Positions 1 through 5,131 of a stretch of DNA of 5,131 nt are shown one piece after another; within the stretch, counting starts at the first letter, position 1; each line of letters begins with the position of its first letter. Both the position numbers and the translations under genes were made by a program. This DNA is from Candidatus Treponema excrementipullorum. Its GTDB lineage: Bacteria; Spirochaetota; Spirochaetia; Treponematales; Treponemataceae. Location: NCBI GenBank assembly GCA_018883625.1, contig JAHLFV010000228.1, positions 1 to 5,131 of the forward strand, in the 5' to 3' direction. The notes below the pieces were generated by a model, which saw only the letters and a list, made by a program, of their open reading frames with translations, was not told where the DNA came from and made no database searches.

Positions 1-2863
1 CCTTGGTGATGGCTACCAGCTCTTCATTCTCGTAAAAATCTTTGATGGCGGCCGGTTTGGTTAAAGCGTCATAAAAGGCAAGTTCATCGGCAGTCAGTCC
101 TAACGCTTCGCCTTCTTTGCCGGATGCGGAGATCTCTTTTGCCATCTTTAAAAGCTCTTCAATGACTTCTTCATTGGTGAGCATTCCGTTCAGGTATTTG
201 TTCATGGTTCCCTGAATGATTTCGCTGAATTTCTCCGATTTGACCAGATTGGTTCTGCGGTATATTTTTATCTGTTCCTCAATCAGCCGCCTCAAAAGTT
301 CCGCGGCAAGATTTTTTTCCTTCATTTTGGAAATCTCTTCCAGAAATTTCGGATCAAAAAGGCTGAACTCCTGCTTGATGTCGGAAAAAAGATTGATTAC
401 ACCGTCAGACTTGATGGAAGACTGCAAAAGCGCATTGATTCTTTCATTCATTTCCGGCAGGCTGATTTTGTGCCTGTCTCCCTGATTCATCAGCCGCATG
501 AGAAGAACCCGTATGGATTCAAAAAAAGCCGCTTCGATTCGTAATTCACGCTGTACGAGGGAAGAACAAAGGGAAAGTGCTTGTTTTAAAAGCAGTGATT
601 CTTTTAAGAAAAGTTCTTTATCCTGCTGTTTTTCGGGGGAGAGAATGAAGTTGACTCCGCCGCTGATGGTTTTTGAACGGTTTAGATCTGTTCCGGAGAG
701 AAAGAGGGTGTAATCAAATCCGTGGAATAAATCCCGGCAAACCTGAAGTTTTTCCATGAACTTGGGATAAGCCCCTTTGGCAATGTCGGTGTCGCCGTAG
801 TTCTTTTGATCCCGGGTAGTGTAGTCGTTCATTGCCTGCTTGAGGGCGCCGGCAATCCCCACATAATCTACAATCAGCCCGCCTTCCTTGTCCCGGAATA
901 CACGGTTGACCCGGGCAATGGCCTGCATCAGATTGCTGCCTTCCATAGGCTTGTAAATATACATCGTTGCCAGAGACGGCACGTCAAATCCCGTCAGCCA
1001 CATATCAACCACGATGGCAATTTTCAGGGGACTGTCATTATCTTTAAACTCTTTTGCCAGTTCGTCCCGTTTGTGCTTATTCCCGATAACCGGACGCCAT
1101 TCTTCCGGATCTTTATTGGATTCGGTCATGACAACTTTGACTTTTTCCGTCCAGTTTGGACGCATCCGGAGAATCTGCCGGTAAATCTTCATGGCGATGG
1201 AACGGCTGTAGGCCACAATCATGGCTTTGCCCGTTAAAAGATTTTCCCGGAAATTTTCGTAGTGATCGAGAATATCGGTTACGAGAGAATGGATGGTAGT
1301 GTCGTTGCCGAGAACCGCTTCCATCCGGGAAAGCTCCTGTTTGCTCTGCCGGATGACTTCCGGATCGGCATTGTTGGCCATAATGTCATATTCTTTATCG
1401 ATTAAGGCAAGGGTCGCTTCGTCAAACTTGAGTTTGATAACGCGGCTTTCGTAATAAACCGGCCGTGTGGCACCGTCTTCTACGGCCTGGGTCATATCAT
1501 AGATGTCGATATAGTCGCCGAACACTTCCCGGGTGTTGCGGTCTTTGGCGGAAACCGGTGTTCCCGTAAAACCGATGTAGGTGGCGTTGGGCAGTGTGTT
1601 CCGGATAATCCGGGCGGTTCCCGTTTTAATTTGTCCGGTTTTGGCATCCACTTTTTCTTTTAGTCCGTACTGGCTGCGGTGAGCCTCGTCCGCCATGACA
1701 ATGATGTTGCGCCGTAAAGAAAGCGGTTCCGAAGACTCTTCAAACTTCTGCATTGTGGTAAAAATAATGCCGTTTGCCTTGCGGTTTTCAAGCCACTGAC
1801 GGAGATGAAGCCGGCTTTCTGCCTGAACAGCCTTTTGACGCAGGAATTTTCGGCACTTGATAAACTGGCCGTAAAGCTGGTCGTCCAAATCGTTGCGGTC
1901 TGTAATGACCACAATGGTGGGACTGTCCAAAGCGTCCTGTAGGAGTCGGGCGTAGAAAACCATGGAAAGGGATTTTCCCGAACCCTGGGTGTGCCAGAAC
2001 ACACCGCCTTTGCCGTTACCGCCCATGGCAGCCGCTTTTTGGGTGGACTCAACGGCCTTTTTGACCGCAAAATACTGATGGTAGCCGGCAAGAATCTTAA
2101 ACTGTTTGACTCCCTCATCGGAAAAACAGATGAAATTTTCGATAATATCCAGAAGCCTTTCTTTTTGAAAAATGCCTTCAAAAAAGGTATCGAACTGGGC
2201 ATAGCGGGTATTTTCGTAGGAACCGTCTTTGGTTTTCCATTCCATAAAACGGTCTTCGCCGGAGGTAATGGTTCCCGCTTTTGAGGTCAGATGGTCGGAA
2301 ATGACGCAGATGCAGTTGTAAATGAAAAGAGAAGGGATTTCCTGCATATAATTTCTGATTTGCAGATAGCCTTCTCCGGCCTCCGTTTCCTGTCGGGAAA
2401 GAGATTTTAATTCCATCAGAACAACGGGAAGTCCGTTCAAAAAAATAAGAATGTCGGGGCGTTTGGTCGAGTTTTCGATAAAAGTCCACTGGTTGGCAAC
2501 AATAAACGAGTTATTGCCGGGATTTTTAAAATCTACAGGATAAACAAGGCCGCTTCTTTCCTCTCCGTTGGTACGGTAACGAACCTCGATGCCCTGCCGG
2601 ATATAGTTTGTAAAAACCTCGTTTTTTTGAACAAGAGAAGCGTTTTCGAAACGGCTCAGTTTATCATAGGCCTCCGAAAGAGCTTCTTCCGGCAGTGCGG
2701 GATTGATGCGGGCAAGGGCGGCTTTTAACTCTTCTTCCAGGAGAGGGCTGTAATAATTGCGGTCTTGGATATCGGGGCCGTAAAGATGCTTGTATCCCAG
2801 AACGGTTTTAAAAAGTTCGACAACGGAATTTTCATAATCCGCTTCTGTGTAAAACGCTGCCAT
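1..2863 (-). CDS. hsdR: Type I restriction-modification system, restriction/translocase subunit R (HsdR), C-terminus cut by window edge
   Basis: HsdR is the motor and nuclease subunit that joins HsdM and HsdS, pulls in unmodified DNA with ATP and cuts it. The frame is open without stop or frameshift for 954 codons; family members usually run to about 1,000 residues or slightly more, so only the tail should be missing. The N-terminal PD-(D/E)xK nuclease shows D137, E151-L-K153 and the HsdR-type QxxxY motif (Q168-Y172). The superfamily 2 motor follows: Walker A TQGSGKS (292-298), TIVVITDRNDLDDQL (316-330), DEAH (392-395), GFTGTPVS (431-438), TGFDVPSL (624-631) and QAIARVNR (647-654). The rest, rich in charged helices, fits the HsdR C-terminal region. 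All key residues are present, so the enzyme looks functional. The ATG at 2863 is chosen because AGGAGG lies 7 bases upstream; it overlaps the abiEii stop as TGATG, implying translational coupling. Moderate GC contrasts with the AT-rich genes upstream. Partner genes hsdM and hsdS are not in the window. Confidence 0.97.
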   Translation of the reverse strand, partial: MAAFYTEADYENSVVELFKTVLGYKHLYGPDIQDRNYYSPLLEEELKAALARINPALPEEALSEAYDKLSRFENASLVQKNEVFTNYIRQGIEVRYRTNGEERSGLVYPVDFKNPGNNSFIVANQWTFIENSTKRPDILIFLNGLPVVLMELKSLSRQETEAGEGYLQIRNYMQEIPSLFIYNCICVISDHLTSKAGTITSGEDRFMEWKTKDGSYENTRYAQFDTFFEGIFQKERLLDIIENFICFSDEGVKQFKILAGYHQYFAVKKAVESTQKAAAMGGNGKGGVFWHTQGSGKSLSMVFYARLLQDALDSPTIVVITDRNDLDDQLYGQFIKCRKFLRQKAVQAESRLHLRQWLENRKANGIIFTTMQKFEESSEPLSLRRNIIVMADEAHRSQYGLKEKVDAKTGQIKTGTARIIRNTLPNATYIGFTGTPVSAKDRNTREVFGDYIDIYDMTQAVEDGATRPVYYESRVIKLKFDEATLALIDKEYDIMANNADPEVIRQSKQELSRMEAVLGNDTTIHSLVTDILDHYENFRENLLTGKAMIVAYSRSIAMKIYRQILRMRPNWTEKVKVVMTESNKDPEEWRPVIGNKHKRDELAKEFKDNDSPLKIAIVVDMWLTGFDVPSLATMYIYKPMEGSNLMQAIARVNRVFRDKEGGLIVDYVGIAGALKQAMNDYTTRDQKNYGDTDIAKGAYPKFMEKLQVCRDLFHGFDYTLFLSGTDLNRSKTISGGVNFILSPEKQQDKELFLKESLLLKQALSLCSSLVQRELRIEAAFFESIRVLLMRLMNQGDRHKISLPEMNERINALLQSSIKSDGVINLFSDIKQEFSLFDPKFLEEISKMKEKNLAAELLRRLIEEQIKIYRRTNLVKSEKFSEIIQGTMNKYLNGMLTNEEVIEELLKMAKEISASGKEGEALGLTADELAFYDALTKPAAIKDFYENEELVAITK

Positions 2864-3714
2864 CAGTCCGCCTCCTGATTATTAAGAAGTGTTCTTAGTG
2901 AGTTTATGAGCATTGAGAATGTAATGTCTCTTGCATATAAATTTTCTTTTTGGTATTTATTCCAGCGTTGGAGTATTTCAGGACTACTTTCTATATTTGA
3001 AATAATACTATCAAAGTTATTTAAAATATCTGAGCTTTGCCTGTGAATACAGGTTTCTTTGAGTGCTTTTTGAAAAACTGGGCTATCATATTTTTCTGTT
3101 TTTGTGAGAATGAAAATATCATAAAAATCACGGGGACGAGTATTGAATCTTTCCCTGCTTAATATTGTTTCTACTTTTTCTGCAAGAATTGTTTCAGTAG
3201 GATATGTCAGGATTTTGTATGACGACTTTGGTTCCAATATGCAGTCAAAATTTCGCAGTATAGGGAAAGGTGTAATTACATCGCCTGTTGTTACATCAAT
3301 TGAAATAGGTACTATGATTGAATCATAATGTGATTCAATAGAAATTCTAAATCCGCCATACCTGTCATCTTCTCGTATAGGTTTGATTGTTTTTATTAAG
3401 AATACAGTATTATCATTAAGTTGAATACCGATAATTTCTTCAAAAATTTTTTTTAAATCTTTTTCTGTCAGAGGATAGTTTTTGATTGTTGTATCTATAT
3501 CCATTGTGGATCTACTATCTAACCCTACCAAACATGAAATAAGAACCCCTCCTTTAATGATAAAGTTATTTCTATATTCTGAAAGTGAAAGCCTTTGTAA
3601 AAAACGTTCAAACATAAAATTTTGCAAGATAACTTGGGGAAGTACTTTTTTTTCTTTTGCCAGATTTTTTATGTTACCTTTTAGACTCATTGCTTTGGAT
3701 GTTATTGTTTTCAT
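2863..3714 (-). CDS. abiEii: AbiEii/AbiGii-family nucleotidyltransferase toxin (DUF1814)
   Basis: This 283-residue protein is the likely toxin of an AbiE (often called type IV) toxin-antitoxin pair, a family linked to abortive phage infection. Related toxins are nucleotidyltransferases, some of which modify tRNA. Visible motifs are the nucleotidyltransferase signature KGG (54-56), S60 and TMDID (70-74, acidic pair D72/D74); SIDVTTGD (138-145) with a possible third acidic residue D140; the lysine helix ETILAEKVETILSR (174-187, K180); and RPRDFYDIF (193-201, D196), matching the conserved lysine and aspartate motifs of the family. The full motif set suggests an active enzyme. The start at 3714 has GGAAGG six bases upstream and overlaps the abiEi stop as ATGA. 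The stop overlaps the hsdR start. The gene is strongly AT-rich, except its last four sense codons, which hold the hsdR ribosome-binding site. The exact target cannot be read from sequence. Confidence 0.92.
   Translation of the reverse strand: MKTITSKAMSLKGNIKNLAKEKKVLPQVILQNFMFERFLQRLSLSEYRNNFIIKGGVLISCLVGLDSRSTMDIDTTIKNYPLTEKDLKKIFEEIIGIQLNDNTVFLIKTIKPIREDDRYGGFRISIESHYDSIIVPISIDVTTGDVITPFPILRNFDCILEPKSSYKILTYPTETILAEKVETILSRERFNTRPRDFYDIFILTKTEKYDSPVFQKALKETCIHRQSSDILNNFDSIISNIESSPEILQRWNKYQKENLYARDITFSMLINSLRTLLNNQEAD
2871..2876 (-). promoter_or_regulatory. Strong ribosome-binding site of hsdR inside the abiEii frame
   Basis: On the minus strand this reads AGGAGG, followed by 7 bases and the hsdR ATG at 2863. 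It lies in the final codons of abiEii (Gln-Glu-Ala-Asp), so ribosomes finishing the toxin end next to a strong initiation site. This decides the hsdR start and supports coupling. Confidence 0.85.
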
Positions 3715-4325
3715 ATGAGTCCTTCCAATGCAGTATTGACTTTTTTTAATATTCCAAAAGCTTCAGCATATTTGGAAAGATTCCTGAAATTTTTATTTTT
3801 TTTCAATGCGTAAAGTTTTATTCCCTCAAGATATGTTTCTTCATCTAATCGGCTTCGGCTTCTGATAATGTCGCAAAGTGTGCGTTCAGAGTCATAACAG
3901 GGAACAAAGTTTCCGTAGGGAGTTTTTATTTGTATCAGACCTATGGTAAATAATTCTGATTTTATATAATATACTTTGCATTTCTTTTTTATATCCATAG
4001 AAGGTTGTTTATTTGTCGGGACAGTCAACGAATGTTCAAATGGTGTACGGTTACTAAAACCGTTTAAAAACATGGCGCTTTCATGGGAGAAAACAATATT
4101 TTTTGAACGTTGACTTAGAGAATACATTTCGTCAGGAATTTCAGCAGGTAAGATGTATTGTCCAATTGAAAGACGCTCTAAAGAGCCTTTTTTTTCCAGA
4201 TAAGATAACATGGCTCTGGAAATACCTGCCTTTTCAGCAGATTTGGTAGTAATAATTCCACCATTATCAAGAGCCAGGTTTTGAAGGATTGAAGATGTTT
4301 TTAATGGTGCATCTTTGACACTCAT
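3711..4325 (-). CDS. abiEi: AbiEi-family antitoxin and predicted transcriptional autorepressor
   Basis: This 204-residue protein is the predicted antitoxin for the AbiEii toxin. AbiEi proteins have an N-terminal winged helix-turn-helix that binds the operon's own promoter and a C-terminal domain needed for antitoxicity. Here the winged helix spans about residues 12-60, with NGGIITTKSAEKAGIS (21-36) and a recognition-helix region RAMLSYLEKKGSL (37-49), followed by the wing (RLSIGQYIL). SHESAMFLNGF (80-90) and YDSERTLCDIIRSR (144-157) are typical of the family's C-terminal part. The start at 4325 is preferred because the domain begins near residue 12 and the next methionine is residue 39, inside the winged helix. 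This start has no ribosome-binding site and sits 7 bases after the -10 box, so the mRNA may be leaderless. A perfect inverted repeat overlapping the start codon is the probable autoregulatory operator. The 3' end overlaps abiEii by four bases. Confidence 0.9.
   Translation of the reverse strand: MSVKDAPLKTSSILQNLALDNGGIITTKSAEKAGISRAMLSYLEKKGSLERLSIGQYILPAEIPDEMYSLSQRSKNIVFSHESAMFLNGFSNRTPFEHSLTVPTNKQPSMDIKKKCKVYYIKSELFTIGLIQIKTPYGNFVPCYDSERTLCDIIRSRSRLDEETYLEGIKLYALKKNKNFRNLSKYAEAFGILKKVNTALEGLI
3721..3726 (-). promoter_or_regulatory. Ribosome-binding site of abiEii inside the end of abiEi
   Basis: On the minus strand this reads GGAAGG, six bases before the abiEii ATG at 3714. It lies within the last codons of abiEi and supports both the chosen start and coupled translation of antitoxin and toxin. 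Confidence 0.75.
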
Positions 4326-4352
4326 ACTAATATTATACCTGGTATTAGTATG
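4323..4352. promoter_or_regulatory. Inverted repeat, probable AbiEi operator
   Basis: The arms CATACTAATA (4323-4332) and TATTAGTATG (4343-4352) are a perfect 10-bp inverted repeat with a 10-base spacer. One arm covers the abiEi start codon and touches the -10 box; the other lies in the -35/-10 spacer, so a bound protein would block RNA polymerase. AbiEi antitoxins are known to repress their own operons through inverted repeats. A smaller overlapping dyad ATACC-T-GGTAT lies at 4335-4345. Binding by AbiEi is inferred. Confidence 0.7.
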
Positions 4353-4360
4353 AATGTCAA
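4332..4360 (-). promoter_or_regulatory. Consensus sigma-70-type promoter of the abiEi-abiEii-hsdR operon
   Basis: On the minus strand a -35 box TTGACA (4360-4355) and a -10 box TATAAT (4337-4332) are separated by exactly 17 bases; both match the housekeeping consensus fully. The expected start of transcription, seven bases after the -10 box, falls on 4325, which is the A of the abiEi ATG. No other consensus promoter was seen before hsdR, so this one probably serves all three genes. Confidence 0.88.
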
Positions 4361-4370
4361 ATTAATGACA
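4355..4370. promoter_or_regulatory. Short dyad over the abiE -35 box, possible second operator
   Basis: TGTCA (4355-4359) and TGACA (4366-4370) form a 5-bp inverted repeat with a 6-base spacer, one arm lying in the -35 box. Known AbiEi proteins can use two inverted repeats, so this may be a second half of the operator. The short arms make chance a fair explanation. Confidence 0.3.
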
Positions 4371-4375
4371 GGCTG

Positions 4376-4395
4376 TTATTGCAGAGTTTATTGCA
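4376..4395. repeat. 8-bp direct repeat in the divergent control region
   Basis: TTATTGCA occurs at 4376-4383 and again at 4388-4395, twelve bases apart start to start, roughly one helical turn. It lies between the two divergent promoters (4361-4442), where no gene is present. It could be a binding site on one face of the DNA, but nothing ties it to a protein. Confidence 0.35.
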
Positions 4396-4442
4396 TAAGC
4401 GGGGAGGGAATAGGGTAAAAACAGATTTAAGTAAAGAATTAC

Positions 4443-4470
4443 TTGACAAATATAGCATATATGCTATATT
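4443..4470 (+). promoter_or_regulatory. Sigma-70-type promoter of the higBA-like module
   Basis: A perfect -35 box TTGACA (4443-4448) and a -10 box TATATT (4465-4470, one mismatch to consensus) are separated by 16 bases. Transcription should begin near 4477, leaving a leader of only about 12 bases before the toxin ATG at 4489. The promoter points away from the abiE promoter. Confidence 0.82.
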
Positions 4471-4472
4471 TG
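4447..4472. promoter_or_regulatory. Perfect 26-bp palindrome, probable HigA-type operator
   Basis: The half-site CAAATATAGCATA (4447-4459) is followed directly by its exact reverse complement (4460-4472), with no mismatch and no spacer. It covers the end of the -35 box, the whole spacer and the -10 box of the toxin promoter. XRE-type antitoxins repress higBA operons by binding such promoter palindromes. Assignment to the downstream XRE protein is inferred from position. Confidence 0.8.
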
Positions 4473-4488
4473 AGATAGGTTGTGAAAG

Positions 4489-4893
4489 ATGCAATTCGTA
4501 TTCTACCCTGATTTAATTGAACATGAGGCAGTGTTTCCTCTTAGCAGAATTCCTAATGGGGTTATAGCGAAGGAACTTCAATTCTTATTGGAAAAGCAAA
4601 CAAAACTATATGTAACAGTTAAAAAATTCTTGATAGAATTAGAAAAAGTGACAGATTTACCAATATATTATAAATCAGAACACTTAAGAGATTTAGGAGA
4701 TGGATTACATGAAATGAGAATTCCTAAAAAACGACGAGGAGGTGTGTTTAGGTTATATTTTTGTTATCATAATTTAGATGTGAAAAGTGATGTCTTAATT
4801 TTATTGGATGCGGAATTAAAACATAAAAAAAAGCCGCAAAGAATGGATATTGCAAGAGATAAACTTAAGAAATATAAAGATTTGATAAGGTAA
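4489..4893 (+). CDS. higB: RelE/HigB-family toxin (phage-derived Gp49-like), predicted mRNA interferase
   Basis: This 134-residue protein resembles RelE/ParE-superfamily toxins of the HigB/Gp49-like branch, which cut mRNA at the ribosome. The family core is visible: HLRDLGDGLHEMRI (65-78), the basic patch KKRRGG (80-85), a strand FRLYFCYH (87-94), then LILLDAELKHKKKPQRMDIARDKLKKYK (103-130 in outline), matching the usual C-terminal pattern of a hydrophobic strand, lysine-rich stretch and IA-x-A/R helix. Basic residues in these segments are likely catalytic or RNA-binding, but I cannot assign the exact ones. The ATG at 4489 is fixed by an in-frame TGA at 4483-4485 just upstream. It is followed 10 bases later by an XRE-type antitoxin, the toxin-first order of higBA rather than relBE. 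The gene is very AT-rich (12 of 60 bases G+C at 4621-4680). The gene symbol follows family and gene order and does not imply proven orthology. Confidence 0.85.
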   Translation: MQFVFYPDLIEHEAVFPLSRIPNGVIAKELQFLLEKQTKLYVTVKKFLIELEKVTDLPIYYKSEHLRDLGDGLHEMRIPKKRRGGVFRLYFCYHNLDVKSDVLILLDAELKHKKKPQRMDIARDKLKKYKDLIR

Positions 4894-4897
4894 GGAG
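4892..4897 (+). promoter_or_regulatory. Ribosome-binding site of the XRE antitoxin
   Basis: AAGGAG lies six bases before the ATG at 4904 and overlaps the TAA stop of the toxin (4891-4893). It is much stronger than anything before the toxin ATG, which would favour more antitoxin than toxin from one mRNA. Confidence 0.8.
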
Positions 4898-4903
4898 AAA
4901 AAC

Positions 4904-5131
4904 ATGTCTGAATTAACTGATTTTTTTAATCAACTTGAAAGCAAAGACAATAAACTCAAAACTTTTGTAAGTGAAAACGAAGCTTACGCTTCTTTTATTA
5001 ATGATTTTGAAATGTTAATGGATTTGAACGGTTTGACACAAAAGGATATAGCAAAAAAGATTGGAACAACTCAAAGTGCGGTATCAAGAATTTTGGCTTT
5101 AAGGACAAATCCTTCTTATAAAATTCTAAAC
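4904..5131 (+). CDS. higA: XRE-family helix-turn-helix antitoxin (HigA-like), C-terminus cut by window edge
   Basis: The first 76 codons of a small DNA-binding protein are visible and the frame runs off the right end of the window. A Cro/C1-type helix-turn-helix covers about residues 44-64 (LTQKDIAKKIG, then TTQSAVSRI as the recognition helix). Residues 1-40 form a helical N-terminal extension rich in acidic and phenylalanine residues. The ATG at 4904 has AAGGAG (4892-4897) six bases upstream; this site overlaps the TAA stop of the toxin gene, so the two genes are probably co-translated. In higBA modules such a protein neutralises the toxin and represses the operon by binding a promoter palindrome. 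A perfect 26-bp palindrome over the upstream promoter is the obvious candidate target. The role is inferred from domain type and position after the toxin. Confidence 0.85.
   Translation, partial: MSELTDFFNQLESKDNKLKTFVSENEAYASFINDFEMLMDLNGLTQKDIAKKIGTTQSAVSRILALRTNPSYKILN

Noticed and set aside
216..1237. Plus-strand open frames at 216-485, 498-713 and 806-1237
   Set aside because: They lie opposite the continuous hsdR frame, show no recognisable domain, and the hsdR reading carries clear helicase motifs on the other strand.
1660..2489. Minus-strand frames at 1660-2202 and 2178-2489, and the plus-strand frame 1991-2284
   Set aside because: They are out-of-frame readings of the hsdR motor and nuclease region; the Walker A and DEAH motifs occur only in the hsdR frame.
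1..2863. hsdR as a broken or frameshifted gene
   Set aside because: The frame was read codon by codon from 2863 to base 1 without any stop, and motifs appear in the expected order and spacing.
2864..2960. A separate hsdR promoter within the end of abiEii
   Set aside because: AT-rich -10-like strings exist on the minus strand but no matching -35 box at proper distance was seen.
3143..3718. Plus-strand open frames at 3143-3328 and 3482-3718
   Set aside because: They are antisense to abiEii, whose nucleotidyltransferase motifs are clear, and have no family resemblance.
4447..4472. The 26-bp palindrome as a transcription terminator
   Set aside because: It is AT-rich, has no loop or following T-run of note, and overlaps a promoter between divergent genes, where an operator is the better reading.
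1..5131. CRISPR array, tRNA, rRNA, insertion sequence, transposase or attachment site
   Set aside because: No spaced repeats, RNA-gene signatures, transposase motifs or flanking terminal repeats were seen; nearly all sequence is accounted for by coding regions and one control region.

Overview
This 5.1-kb window is a compact bacterial defence and toxin-antitoxin island with two divergent transcription units around one AT-rich control region (4326-4488). The sequence does not fix the host. The left 2.86 kb has moderate GC (30 of 60 bases G+C at 1861-1920). The rest is strongly AT-rich (17 of 60 at 3301-3360, 12 of 60 at 4621-4680). This contrast suggests genes of different origin brought together in an accessory region.

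Leftward unit (minus strand, 4325 down to 1): three overlapping genes. First comes abiEi, an AbiE-family antitoxin and predicted autorepressor (4325-3711). It overlaps by ATGA with abiEii, a nucleotidyltransferase toxin of the AbiEii/DUF1814 type (3714-2863). That gene overlaps by TGATG with hsdR, the restriction and translocation subunit of a type I restriction-modification system (2863 leftwards). The hsdR frame is open for 954 codons and leaves the window at base 1, so its last residues are missing. No hsdM or hsdS gene is visible; they would have to lie outside the window.

Rightward unit (plus strand, 4489 onwards): a toxin-first higBA-like module. It has a RelE/HigB (Gp49-like) toxin (4489-4893), then an XRE-type helix-turn-helix antitoxin (4904 to the window end, C-terminus cut off).

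Control region: each unit has a near-perfect sigma-70-type promoter with its own dyad. The abiE promoter (TTGACA, 17 bp, TATAAT) puts the predicted start of transcription on the A of the abiEi ATG, so this mRNA may be leaderless. A perfect 10-bp inverted repeat flanks its -10 box. The higBA promoter (TTGACA, 16 bp, TATATT) is covered by a perfect 26-bp palindrome.

The most interesting point is that restriction subunit hsdR is wired as the third gene of an AbiE operon. Its ribosome-binding site lies inside the toxin reading frame, so AbiEi autoregulation may also set the level of restriction enzyme. The sharp composition change sits almost exactly at the abiEii/hsdR junction, suggesting the AT-rich module was placed directly in front of hsdR's own ribosome-binding site.
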